Assembly: GCA_964389525.1 (NCBI GenBank)
Contig: CAYMEX010000005.1
Coordinates: 69,846 to 133,845 of the forward strand
Reading direction: 5' to 3'
DNA from: JAFLTL01 sp964389525
GTDB taxonomy: Bacteria; Bacteroidota; Bacteroidia; Bacteroidales; Muribaculaceae
DNA: 64,000 nt
Shown: piece after piece, positions 1-7,689 of the stretch
How the letters are laid out: every line of letters starts with the position of its first letter
How positions within the stretch are numbered: the first letter of the stretch is position 1
The notes under the pieces: generated by a model
Database searches by the model: none
What the model saw: the letters and a program-made list of their open reading frames with translations, nothing else
Told to the model about the DNA's origin: nothing
Program-made: the position numbers and the translations under genes

Positions 1-635
1 TTGCCGAGTCCGATGAGAAAGCGGAATATGCCGTCGGCGACATCGCGCGGCGTCACCGTGCGGTCATAGATCTCGCGCGCCACCGTCGAGTAGCGCACGA
101 TCGGCCCGGCCACAAGCTGCGGAAACATTGATATGTAGAGCAGCAGCCCGCTGAAACGGCGCTGTGCTGCGGCGTGCGACCGATACACGTCGGTGAGGTA
201 GCTGATCGACTGGAATATGTAGAAGCTGATGCCGATCGGCAGAGAGATCGCCGGCACGGGCAGGTCGATGCCGAAACGCGAGAGCTCGGCGCACACAAAT
301 CCGGCATACTTGAATACACCGAGTGTCGACACGTTGAAGAGGATGCCGACAGTGAGCGCCAGCCTGCGGAAAAAACGTCGCCGGCATGCGTCGACCCAAA
401 GCCCGAAAAGATAGTTCATTATGACGCAGCCGATCATCAGGAAGACATAGACCGGCTCTCCCCACGCATAGAATATGAGTGAGAATACTATAAGGACAGA
501 GTTGCGCCAGACGAGTTTAGGGCTCCTGTCGTCATCGTCGGCCGACGCGTTGCGGTCAAATATCGCCGCGATGCGATAGCAGATTATGAGCGCCGGGAGA
601 AAGACGAATAGAAAGAACAGGTCTGAGAATACCAT
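1..635 (-). CDS. MBOAT-family O-acyltransferase, AlgI-like (partial, 3' end beyond window)
   Basis: The minus-strand frame opens at ATG 635 and stays open to the window edge, giving 211 codons of the N-terminal part. The protein starts MVFSDLFFLFVFLPALIICY and has repeated hydrophobic segments, then FYAWGEPVYVFLMIGCVIMNY, LPIGISFYIFQSISYLTDVY and FPQLVAGPIVRY, which are hallmark stretches of membrane-bound O-acyltransferases of the AlgI/DltB type. These integral membrane enzymes move acyl (usually acetyl) groups onto exported glycans. The catalytic His region would lie further on, outside the window. The first codon is the only ATG before the hydrophobic start. Its polysaccharide substrate cannot be told from this piece. 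Confidence 0.9.
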   Translation of the reverse strand, partial: MVFSDLFFLFVFLPALIICYRIAAIFDRNASADDDDRSPKLVWRNSVLIVFSLIFYAWGEPVYVFLMIGCVIMNYLFGLWVDACRRRFFRRLALTVGILFNVSTLGVFKYAGFVCAELSRFGIDLPVPAISLPIGISFYIFQSISYLTDVYRSHAAAQRRFSGLLLYISMFPQLVAGPIVRYSTVAREIYDRTVTPRDVADGIFRFLIGLG

Positions 636-761
636 TGCTGATTGTAGGGATAATCCGTGATGATCATGCCGCCGGAGTGTTTTCCGGCTTTAATCTACAA
701 TGTAAAATTACGCAGGGACGGTGTTATCTCCAACAAAAAGATCGAAATATGTATAAAATGA

Positions 762-794
762 CCTGCCTGGTGTATGAGTCGTACATCAGGCAGG
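762..794 (-). terminator. Hairpin downstream of the 49-aa gene
   Basis: CCTGCCTG...CAGGCAGG arms extended by TGTA/TACA form a stem of about 12 bp around a short loop. On the minus strand it is followed by TCATTTTATAC, so it fits a rho-independent terminator for the small gene at 850-999. Nothing else coding is seen between 636 and 849. Confidence 0.6.
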
Positions 795-849
795 GTCAAT
801 ATCGGCATTGGGCGTGCGGAAGCCGGCGGCACATCGCGGCCGCCGCGCG

Positions 850-999
850 TCACAGAGTCACAGGGGCGATCATGGCGGCCACGTCGGTGTCGCCCCATAG
901 ATCGGCCATTGTGAGCCAGACAAGGAGTAGCGCTATGAGTATGCACGCGCCGATCACCAGCCATGTCTGTGTCTTGTTGTTTTTACGTTTGCTTGACAT
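850..999 (-). CDS. Small single-pass membrane protein (49 aa), unknown function
   Basis: Starts at ATG 999 and ends at TGA 850. The product begins MSSKRKNNKTQTW, has one membrane helix at about residues 13-31 (WLVIGACILIALLLVWLTM) and a short acidic tail (DLWGDTDVAAM). A positive N-terminus before the helix suggests N-in topology. The gene has its own downstream hairpin and lies directly behind the left end of a MITE, whose border is 16 bp upstream of the start codon, so the MITE must supply or separate its promoter. I do not recognise a family. A chance open frame is possible, but charge, helix and terminator together argue for a real gene. Confidence 0.6.
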   Translation of the reverse strand: MSSKRKNNKTQTWLVIGACILIALLLVWLTMADLWGDTDVAAMIAPVTL

Positions 1000-1015
1000 G
1001 TGTTTCTATGTTTTA

Positions 1016-1361
1016 GAGCTTGTTTAATAATAAATGTTACTGACAGGGCGGCCAGTCGTCGAGCAGATTTTTGCTTGTGATGAGGGAGTTATGGGGCTCC
1101 ATAACGACTGAAGAACAAACGGAAATATGCCGGCGAATGACCGATCTGAAACTTTTTGTTGCATGTTGTTTACATATCCAGAGATTATTTCAATAGTTGA
1201 CAAAAGCCTGTAAGATTACAAAGTTACTTCTGTTTCGCATAGCCTGATCGCCTTTCGACATGTTTCTCTGTCGTGTACCTCAAGTACACTTCTTCGGCAC
1301 ATGTCGAAATTCATATCAGACTATACGACCCTGTCGGCAACATTTATTATTAAACAAGCTC
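1016..1361. mobile_element. MITE copy 1 (346 bp, non-coding, 23-bp terminal inverted repeats)
   Basis: The ends are perfect inverted repeats beginning GAGCTTGTTTAATAATAA (1016-1038 and 1339-1361), extended imperfectly to about 35 bp. Both sides are flanked by TTA (1013-1015, 1362-1364), read as a 3-bp target duplication. No credible open frame lies inside. Internal structure: hairpin GTTATGG-GGCT-CCATAAC at 1088-1105, and a nested hairpin 1253-1309 with arms TTTCGACATGT/ACATGTCGAAA enclosing GTGTAC-CTCAA-GTACAC. A second copy lies at 16626-16972. TTA duplication and GAGC ends suggest mobilisation by an IS5-type (IS1031-group, TNA target) transposase, which is inference; no such gene is in the window. 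Confidence 0.9.
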
Positions 1362-1411
1362 TTAAAATCCCTTTGTGATAGAAACACATGCGGGTGGGCG
1401 ATGGTTCAAGC

Positions 1412-1867
1412 TCAGCGGCGGAATGCACGCGCTATGTCGCGGCGGTCGTCGCGCTCCTTTATCGTCTGGCGTTTGTCATACTCCTTCTTGCCGCGGCCGA
1501 CGCCGATGACGAGCTTGGCGTAGCCTTTCTGCGAGATGAAGAGGCGGAGCGGCACGATAGTGTAGCCCGGCGAGGAGGCGAGCTTGGCTATGTCGCGTAT
1601 CTCCTTGCGCGAAAGCAGCAGTTTGCGCTCGCGGCGGTCGGCGTGGTTGTTGTAGGTGCCGTAGAAATATGGGGCGATATACATGTTCTTCACCCACACC
1701 TCGTGGTTGTAGACGTAGCAGAACGTGTCGGCAAGCGACGCTTTGCCAAGGCGTATCGACTTTATCTCGGTGCCGGTGAGCACGATGCCGGCCGTGTAGG
1801 TGTCGGTGATGGCGTAGTCAAATGTGGCACGCCGGTTTTTGATATTTATGTCTTTGGCGAGTTTCAT
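1412..1867 (-). CDS. smpB: SsrA-binding protein SmpB
   Basis: 151 aa, the normal length. SmpB binds tmRNA and brings it to stalled ribosomes for trans-translation in the cytoplasm. Recognisable stretches are the N-terminal NRRATFDYAITDTYTAGIVL, the core GTEIKSIRLGKASLADTF, the KEIRDIAKL region and the basic C-terminal tail KKEYDKRQTIKERDDRRDI typical of the tmRNA-binding tail. It follows the Yip1-like gene with a 4-bp overlap (1864-1867), so the two are co-transcribed. The tmRNA gene itself is not in the window. MITE copy 1 sits 50 bp beyond its 3' end. Confidence 0.97.
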   Translation of the reverse strand: MKLAKDINIKNRRATFDYAITDTYTAGIVLTGTEIKSIRLGKASLADTFCYVYNHEVWVKNMYIAPYFYGTYNNHADRRERKLLLSRKEIRDIAKLASSPGYTIVPLRLFISQKGYAKLVIGVGRGKKEYDKRQTIKERDDRRDIARAFRR

Positions 1868-2466
1868 TGATTAAGCAAGGCGAAAAAGAGGTGGACGAGA
1901 AAGAGCGGCGTCACGCATGAGATGACTGTGGCTCCGAGAAACGGCAGACGCTTGTCGGCAGGAACGAGCATGTGCCACGACGCCTCCCAGACGACATATA
2001 CCACGTAGAGCGGGAGCATCTGCAGCAGAGCCAGCTCGACCGGGCAGATGTTGCTCACGAACGACAGCAGCGCGAGGGTGGCGAGGGTGTAGAGCACCAT
2101 GCGGTCGTTTTTCTCGGCCGACGGAGCCTCGTCGGCGCCCATGATGCGCCTCAGGGCGAAGCCGAGAATATATGTCGCGGCAAAATAGCCGATGAAATAT
2201 CTGATGAAGATGCTTATGGCCTCGAGCAGACAGCCCGTCGCAGTCGAGGAGGAGCGGTAGATTAGCGGCATAAACGCCGACAGGGCCGCGATGGCGATGA
2301 ACGGTATGTAGCCTTGGGTGAGCAATGTGCGCACCGGCAGACCTGCCTTCTCGGTGTCATGCCATCCCTGACGGGGGGCTATGACAACCTGAAGCAGCTC
2401 TTTGACGAAAGCGGGGAAGAGCGCAAACGACGCCTTTACGATATGTGCTATCCTAAACGATTTCAT
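1864..2466 (-). CDS. Yip1-domain-like multi-pass membrane protein
   Basis: 200 aa beginning MKSFRIAHIVKASFALFPAF. After an amphipathic N-terminal part (residues 1-45) there are about five hydrophobic segments (for example FIAIAALSAFMPLIY, IFIRYFIGYFAATYILGFAL, VLYTLATLALLSFVSNI, LFLVHLFFALL). The layout and the segment before the first helix resemble the YIP1 family of bacterial inner-membrane proteins of unknown role. It is first gene of a two-gene unit with smpB. The ATG lies only 6 bases after a -7 box, so the mRNA is probably leaderless. Confidence 0.75.
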   Translation of the reverse strand: MKSFRIAHIVKASFALFPAFVKELLQVVIAPRQGWHDTEKAGLPVRTLLTQGYIPFIAIAALSAFMPLIYRSSSTATGCLLEAISIFIRYFIGYFAATYILGFALRRIMGADEAPSAEKNDRMVLYTLATLALLSFVSNICPVELALLQMLPLYVVYVVWEASWHMLVPADKRLPFLGATVISCVTPLFLVHLFFALLNQ

Positions 2467-2471
2467 TGGTG

Positions 2472-2479
2472 CAAAGATA
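2472..2479 (-). promoter_or_regulatory. Promoter -7 box of the yip1-smpB unit (leaderless)
   Basis: TATCTTTG on the minus strand matches the Bacteroidetes -7 consensus TAnnTTTG. The A of the start codon at 2466 is 6 bases downstream, about where transcription should begin, leaving no room for a leader or ribosome binding site. Confidence 0.65.
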
Positions 2480-2485
2480 TGAAAG

Positions 2486-2516
2486 TTGGCTTAATTATGG
2501 AAATTGGTTACTTTTG
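2486..2516 (+). promoter_or_regulatory. gltX promoter (-33 TTGG, -7 TACTTTTG)
   Basis: TTGG at 2486-2489 and TACTTTTG at 2509-2516 are 19 bp apart, as expected for the Bacteroidetes primary sigma factor. Transcription should begin near 2522, which rules out the in-frame upstream codon at 2504 and supports the gltX start at 2552. The divergent promoter for the yip1-like gene lies beside it. Confidence 0.7.
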
Positions 2517-2551
2517 CGGAAAAGAAGATTTCCCATCAGTTTTTCAGTACA

Positions 2552-4096
2552 ATGGAAAGGAAAGTAAGAGTAAGATTTGCGCCGTCGCCAACCGGCCCCC
2601 TGCACATAGGCGGAGCCCGCACGGCTCTCTATAACTACCTCTTTGCGCGTCAGCACGGAGGCGACATGATCCTCCGCATCGAGGACACCGACTCGCAGCG
2701 TTTTGTGCCAGGAGCCGAGGAGTATATCAACGAGTCGCTGAAGTGGCTCGGCATAGGCATCGACGAGGGCGTGAAAGAGGGAGGCAACTACGGCCCATAC
2801 CGCCAGAGCGAGCGCCGCGACATCTATCGCGAGCATGTGAAGATGTTGCTCGACAGCGGCAAGGCATATATAGCCTTCGACACCCCAGAGGAGCTCGACG
2901 CCGCGCGTCAGGCAACGCCCAACTTCCAGTATGACGCCTCGACCCGCATGTCGATGCGCAACTCGCTGTCGATGCCACGCGAGGAGGTCGACAGGCTCAT
3001 CGCCGAGGGCACCAAGTATGTCGTGCGCTTCAAGATCGAGCCGGGACGCGCCGTGAAGGTCGACGACCTGCTTCGCGGCGAGGTGACGATCAAGAGCGAC
3101 ATTCTCGACGACAAGGTCCTCTACAAGAGTGCCGACGATCTTCCCACCTATCATCTTGCCAACATCGTCGACGACCACCTCATGGAGGTGAGCCATGTCA
3201 TACGCGGCGAGGAGTGGCTGCCGTCGGCTCCGCTCCACGTGCTTCTCTATGAGGCGTTCGGCTGGACCGACACGATGCCGCGGTTTGTGCATCTGCCCCT
3301 GCTGCTTAAACCTGACGGCAAAGGCAAGCTGTCGAAGCGCGACGGCGACCGTCTCGGCTTCCCCGTCTTCCCGCTCGAGTGGCATGACCCCAAGAGCGGA
3401 GAGATCTCGAGCGGCTACCGCGAGAAAGGCTATCTGCCCGAAGCCGTTGTCAACTTCCTTGCGCTGCTCGGATGGAATCCCGGCGACGACACCGAGATCA
3501 TGTCGATGCAGGAGCTTATAGAGAAATTCTCGTTCGACCACTGCTCGCGCGCCGGAGCCCGGTTTGCGTTTGAGAAAGGCAAGTGGTTCAACCACATGTA
3601 TATTCAGGAGAAGACCGACGACGAGCTGGCCGGGCTGTTCATCCCCGTGCTTGAGCGCGAGGGCGTCGACACCGCTGCTTTCGGCCGCGATTATATCGCC
3701 AAGGCTGTGGGCATGGTGAAAGGCCGCGTGAACTTTGTCGGCGAGCTCTGGGACAACGCACGCTTCTTCTTCCGCGCCCCCGACAGCTACGAGGCTAAGT
3801 CGGTAAAGAAACGCTGGACCGAGGGCATGGGCGGCATCATGGCCGAGCTGATCGGCGTGCTCGAGCGGTTTGACGACTTCACGTCGCCCGAGATCGAGCC
3901 TTCCGTGCTCGGCTGGATCGAGGAGAAAGGCTATCACCTCGGCAACGTGATGAATGCCTTTAGACTCGCTGTAGTGGGCGAATGCAAAGGCCCCCACATG
4001 TTTGACATCACGGCTCTCATCGGCAAGGACGAGACCCTGGCCCGTCTGCGCACGGCAATCGACCGCCTCGGCTACGGCCCGGCCGCTGTAGAATGA
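2552..4096 (+). CDS. gltX: Glutamate--tRNA ligase
   Basis: 514 aa class I aminoacyl-tRNA synthetase that charges tRNA-Glu (and perhaps tRNA-Gln). The Rossmann catalytic core opens with RVRFAPSPTGPLHIGG; the HIGH-type motif is HIGG at residues 18-21 and the KMSKS-type motif is KLSKR at 259-263. The C-terminal half is the anticodon-binding helical domain. An in-frame start 16 codons earlier (2504) is rejected because it lies inside the promoter and adds a non-conserved tail. The stop overlaps the start of the next gene by 4 bp (ATGA). Confidence 0.97.
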   Translation: MERKVRVRFAPSPTGPLHIGGARTALYNYLFARQHGGDMILRIEDTDSQRFVPGAEEYINESLKWLGIGIDEGVKEGGNYGPYRQSERRDIYREHVKMLLDSGKAYIAFDTPEELDAARQATPNFQYDASTRMSMRNSLSMPREEVDRLIAEGTKYVVRFKIEPGRAVKVDDLLRGEVTIKSDILDDKVLYKSADDLPTYHLANIVDDHLMEVSHVIRGEEWLPSAPLHVLLYEAFGWTDTMPRFVHLPLLLKPDGKGKLSKRDGDRLGFPVFPLEWHDPKSGEISSGYREKGYLPEAVVNFLALLGWNPGDDTEIMSMQELIEKFSFDHCSRAGARFAFEKGKWFNHMYIQEKTDDELAGLFIPVLEREGVDTAAFGRDYIAKAVGMVKGRVNFVGELWDNARFFFRAPDSYEAKSVKKRWTEGMGGIMAELIGVLERFDDFTSPEIEPSVLGWIEEKGYHLGNVMNAFRLAVVGECKGPHMFDITALIGKDETLARLRTAIDRLGYGPAAVE

Positions 4097-5124
4097 GACG
4101 CCGCATATTCATAACGGTATTTTGGGCCATGGCTGCGTTTGCGGTCATGGCTCAAAAGCCTCAGGTCGAGTGGAGCGTCGACTTCCGCACGATCTTCGAT
4201 AACCGCGAGGGCGACGAGACCTACACCCGGGCCGAGACATTCTTCATGACTCAGCTCGCGCCGGAGATAGGGCTGAGCATCGACGACGGACGCCACGCGG
4301 TGATGGGCGGTGTGGTGTGGACGCAGCCCATCGGATGCGAGTGGGACGGACACAAACTGTCGCCTACACTCTATTACCGCTATCGACGCGAGGGAGTCGA
4401 GGGATGGTTCGGCATGTTCGGCCGCCAGCAGCTTGCGCGCCGGTTGCCCGACTACATCTGGAACGATTCGACCTATTACGTGCAGCGCAACATACGCGGC
4501 GCGGGCATCGTGCTTCGCGGCGCCCACGGCTTTGTGCAGGGAGTGCTCGACTGGCGCGGCATGCAGACCGAGAAACAGCGTGAATCGTTCAACATCATCG
4601 TCGACGGCGAGTGGCGCCGCGGCGGCGGCAGTGTGCTTGTCGCAGGAGGCACAGCCATGATGAACCACCTTGCCCGACGCAAAAACGCCCCCGAGAGCGA
4701 GAGCGTTGTCGACAACTTCATCGCCAATCCATATATCGGCGCCGATCTGACTCCCGTCGTGGTGTGGGCCGATACGCTCACCCTTAAAGCCGGAGTGCTT
4801 GCCTCCATGACACGCGACCGCGCTTTCGATCGCAAGTGGGTGAGCCGCGCAGGCGCATGGGTCGAGGGATGCCTCGCATGGCGCCGCTTCAGCGTGCGCG
4901 AGGAGCTTTATGCCGGCGGACGCCTCTTCCCTTACTACGGCCATTACGGCCCGACACTCGATCAGGGCGAGTCCTACTATGCCTCGCCGTGGTATAGCCG
5001 CACCGACGTCGGCTATGCGCTTATATGCGGCAGTCACGTGCGCCTTGAGGCGTCGCTCGATTTCCATGCCGCCAAAGACAACTTCAACTTCTATCAGCGT
5101 CTGATTCTCCAGGTCTGCTTTTAG
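4093..5124 (+). CDS. Predicted outer-membrane beta-barrel protein, uncharacterised
   Basis: 343 aa with a signal peptide (MRRRIFITVFWAMAAFAVMAQ) and alternating polar/aromatic beta-strand pattern throughout, ending in a terminal Phe (LILQVCF), a typical barrel C-terminus recognised by the BAM machinery. Motifs such as GMFGRQQLARRLPDYIW and GAGIVLRGAHGFVQGVLDWRG suggest a porin-like barrel. I do not recognise a characterised family. The start codon overlaps the gltX stop, so it is translationally coupled to gltX, an unusual partner for a synthetase; co-expression rather than shared function is the likely reason. Confidence 0.7.
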   Translation: MRRRIFITVFWAMAAFAVMAQKPQVEWSVDFRTIFDNREGDETYTRAETFFMTQLAPEIGLSIDDGRHAVMGGVVWTQPIGCEWDGHKLSPTLYYRYRREGVEGWFGMFGRQQLARRLPDYIWNDSTYYVQRNIRGAGIVLRGAHGFVQGVLDWRGMQTEKQRESFNIIVDGEWRRGGGSVLVAGGTAMMNHLARRKNAPESESVVDNFIANPYIGADLTPVVVWADTLTLKAGVLASMTRDRAFDRKWVSRAGAWVEGCLAWRRFSVREELYAGGRLFPYYGHYGPTLDQGESYYASPWYSRTDVGYALICGSHVRLEASLDFHAAKDNFNFYQRLILQVCF

Positions 5125-5305
5125 AGAAATTGCGCTCCGCCACATAGCAGATAATCCGGCTGAAACAGATGCGCACACTCCGGCTGTCGTAGACGGTCAC
5201 ATTTGATTGCCCCATGTTGCAGTCGCCTGACTGTTACATTAGGTGATCACGCGGCAACACTCCATTCACAACCCTTCTCCGTCGAAGACGGAAAATAACA
5301 TCAAA

Positions 5306-5453
5306 CCCCACATTGAGCGTGACAAGCGCGACGGTGTGGGGTAATGACGTTTTGCTAAAACGTGGCTTCGGAGAGGTTTTCTATCCGACGTCTTCGACGC
5401 TTGAGCATCCTGCTCCATTTATTTCCCCACGCCTTCGCTTTGCTCGATGTGGG
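5306..5453. repeat. Two CCCCAC...GTGGGG hairpins
   Basis: Arms CCCCACA/TGTGGGG at 5306-5341 and CCCCAC/GTGGG at 5425-5453, the second in a degenerate form. Related hairpins lie at 23589-23624, 52886-52917, 53712-53744 and 59688-59723, so this is a dispersed intergenic family. Confidence 0.75.
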
Positions 5454-5528
5454 CTTGACATTATCATCCGTCTCCGACGGACGCGCCCTGCAAAGTCATG
5501 TCAATATGAAAGATCTGTTTAAACCGGG

Positions 5529-5552
5529 GTAGGGGCGTGCGACAGTACGCCC
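5529..5552. repeat. REP palindrome, family A (GTAG + GGGCGT...ACGCCC)
   Basis: A GTAG tetranucleotide (5529-5532) precedes the palindrome GGGCGT-GCGACAGT-ACGCCC (5533-5552). Identical palindromes occur at 23424-23443 and 59636-59655. A GTAG or GGAG head is the mark of REPs linked to RAYT transposases. Confidence 0.75.
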
Positions 5553-5577
5553 AAAGCCAATTTTGACACACCTCCCT

Positions 5578-5755
5578 CGTTAGCTGGTTCGCTTGCGCGA
5601 TCCGCGCGGGTTGCATCTGCCATGCAGGATATCCCATACCGGAGGTATGACATTTCGTTAGCTGGGTTCGCTTGTGTGATCCGCGCGGGTTGCATCTGCC
5701 ACGCAGGATATCCCATACCGGAGGTATGGCATTTCGTTAACCGGGTTCGCTTGCG
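5578..5755. repeat. 78-79 bp tandem repeat, 2.3 copies
   Basis: Units at 5578-5655 and 5656-5734, with a partial third at 5735-5755. Each contains CGTTAGCTGGTTCGCTTG, GCGCGGGTTGCATCTGCC and the palindromic CCCATACCGGAGGTATG. The last motif reappears once near 53800. There are no regular spacers, so it is not a CRISPR array. Confidence 0.85.
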
Positions 5756-5892
5756 AGCCCGGGATAGGTCGACATTACCGCACCGGCCCCGGCGGGGCCG
5801 CACCTCGCGCAACCTATCGCTCTCCTGCGCATACGGCGCGGGCCGCGCCACACGATTGCGGTACGGCCCGGCGTATTACTCAAACGATGGTC

Positions 5893-6515
5893 TCAGACAC
5901 CGAAACGCCCCTTGTGCACATTGCCGTCGACATCAGTTATCTCGATCTGATACTGCCCCTTTGCCATTCCGGCAGTCGACAGCGACATCGCGCGCTGCGG
6001 TGTGTCGAGCGTGCGCCCCGAAAGCACGCGGCCTTCGGGCGTAGTGATCTTTATGCTCCTGATCGTGAGATTGCGCTTAGCCGAATCCTTTTCAGCTATG
6101 GCACTTTTGTAGATCTTGCCTCTGCAAGTAAAATTTCACTTTCTAATGTCAACATGCCGTTGCCTAATAGACGTCCAACATCATCTATTCCAATTCTGGT
6201 AGAAATGTACTTTCCAACAAAATCCTTTAATGTGGGATAAACAATTTCAGAAACCTTGTCAGGATCTATATATATCTTATCCTTACTTGCCAGATTTAAT
6301 ACAGCTTCATTTGTACATTTACTTACAGCCAAAGCATATCTCTCGGTTGCATCATCATATGTCAGCAACCCTTCTATTGTATATTGTTGAATTGGATCAC
6401 CTTCATCCATCAACGTAACATCCTCGTTGTCGGAGCATGCGGCGAATCCGATAAGCAGGGAGGCGAAAAGTGCGGTCAGAAGTAAAAGAAATCTAGGATT
6501 CGTGCAAGGGTTCAA
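5893..6515 (-). pseudogene. AT-rich lipoprotein gene frameshifted before a T9SS-like C-terminal tail
   Basis: The first frame (6515-6096) encodes 139 aa: a lipoprotein signal with lipobox FAAC (Cys 27), then CSDNEDVTLMDEGDPIQQYT and a short domain, ending at TAG. It uses TTG as start, with a TAG two codons earlier. Beyond the stop a second frame, shifted by one base, continues to TGA at 5893 and encodes IRSIKITTPEGRVLSGRTLD...GMAKGQYQIEITDVDGN, like a type IX secretion sorting tail. Adding one base to the run of four A (plus strand) at 6130-6133 would join them. GC changes abruptly, from about 30 percent (6241-6300) to about 63 percent (5941-6000). Either a broken single gene, or a foreign lipoprotein gene fused onto a remnant tail. 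Confidence 0.6.
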
Positions 6516-6638
6516 GTGCTAATTTTTATGAGTTGTAGTTCTCATGTTTTTAACATTTCCAGCCCCTGTTGTACATGACGCTCGTCGGGACCGGTGGTCC
6601 GGCCCCTTGCCGCTTGGCGCTCCCCGACCGAAGAGTTT

Positions 6639-7640
6639 TTAGCTTCTGAAACGTTCGGTGTTGACGTATGGTGTATTCCGCTTCACAACGGCGAACATCC
6701 TGCATATGAGTTTGAACTTGACGGCATTCATCACACATCCGTGTGTTTTCCCTTCGTCACGTTTCCTCCTGTAATATTCTTTAAGTTGTGTGTCGTGGTT
6801 TATGGCACTTCTTGCTCCTTCGGTCAGCACACTTTTTATTTCATTGTGTCCTGCATGGCTAACATGATCTCCTCGTCTTACCGAAGTGCCAGATTGTGTT
6901 GCCAGCGGGCTTACGCAGCAGAACTTGGCGTATTGTCTGGCGGTCTGGAATCGTGTGAAATTTCCCGTAGCCACTATTGTTGTAACTGCGTTAATCATTC
7001 CTATTCCCGGTATTGATAGCAGAAGCAGGTAATTACGCTTTATCTGTTCGTCGGTTTCTATCAATTCCTTAATGTCGGCTTCTATTGCCTTTATCTGTGT
7101 TGTAAATGACTCGGCAACTTTGACCATGCGGCGCAGTGTGTTCCTGTCGATAACCGTCTTCATCTGATTGAGGTATGATGTACGTGCCCTTACAGCCAGA
7201 TTCCGTTCGTTTCTCAGCTCACGCATTTTCTTTATCACTGGTTGCTCCGGTTTTGATGGTGTCAGCTTCTCACGCATTGTATACACATAATCGGCAATGA
7301 ACTGCGCATCGGCTCTGTCTGTTTTGTTCCGTCCTCTTGCCGCAGCGTTCTTGACATCCAGCGGATGCAGCAGGACGAATGTGATGCCTTTCTTGAAACA
7401 CCATTCAGCCAGTAAATTTGAATAGGATCCGGTGTGTTCCATGGCAATTACAGCTTCCCTGATGCTTATTTTGAAAGACTGGAGCCATTTACGCATCTTC
7501 CTGAATCCCTCGGTTGAATTTGTGATCTGGATGTGGGTGAACTGTCGGTAGTCTTTTCCTCTCTGGAAGATAGCGAGGTCGAGAGTGTCTTTTGAGACAT
7601 CGCATCCGATGAAATGTTGGAAAGTAGCAAGATCCTTCAT
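6639..7640 (-). CDS. IS110-family DEDD recombinase (transposase)
   Basis: 333 aa from ATG 7640 (a TTG 14 codons earlier is less likely). The N-terminal RuvC-like domain has the acidic set in FIGCDVSKD (Asp 14), AMEHTGSY (Glu 68) and KTDRADA (Asp 108, Asp 111). The C-terminal Transposase_20 part has LLLLSIPGIGMINAVT and the serine-rich CVSPLATQSGTSVRRG, where the catalytic Ser is expected. The enzyme performs bridge-RNA-guided recombination between element ends and target. Full length with all key residues, so potentially active. Confidence 0.95.
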   Translation of the reverse strand: MKDLATFQHFIGCDVSKDTLDLAIFQRGKDYRQFTHIQITNSTEGFRKMRKWLQSFKISIREAVIAMEHTGSYSNLLAEWCFKKGITFVLLHPLDVKNAAARGRNKTDRADAQFIADYVYTMREKLTPSKPEQPVIKKMRELRNERNLAVRARTSYLNQMKTVIDRNTLRRMVKVAESFTTQIKAIEADIKELIETDEQIKRNYLLLLSIPGIGMINAVTTIVATGNFTRFQTARQYAKFCCVSPLATQSGTSVRRGDHVSHAGHNEIKSVLTEGARSAINHDTQLKEYYRRKRDEGKTHGCVMNAVKFKLICRMFAVVKRNTPYVNTERFRS

Positions 7641-7689
7641 ACCTTTGTTGTATATAGTGTTTAAAATGTTGAATGCATCCAAAACTTTT

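Larger units (their letters stand above)
5125..5892. other. Gene-free accessory gap rich in palindromes and tandem repeats
   Basis: No credible coding frame. It holds CCCCAC/GTGGGG hairpins, CCGTC/GACGG hairpins (5468-5480), a GTAG-headed REP palindrome, a 78-bp tandem repeat and a very GC-rich stretch at about 5780-5870 with CGGGCCGCGCC-type runs. The same hairpin families recur in the gaps near 7.9, 23.4, 52.9, 53.7 and 59.7 kb. Confidence 0.7.

Noticed and set aside
2495..3997. 500-codon open frame antisense to gltX
   Set aside because: It mirrors gltX in a GC-rich gene, has no recognisable domain and no start signals; codon bias of the real gene explains it.
5578..5755. Possible CRISPR array
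   Set aside because: The units are directly adjacent with no unique spacers, only 2.3 copies, and no cas genes are present.
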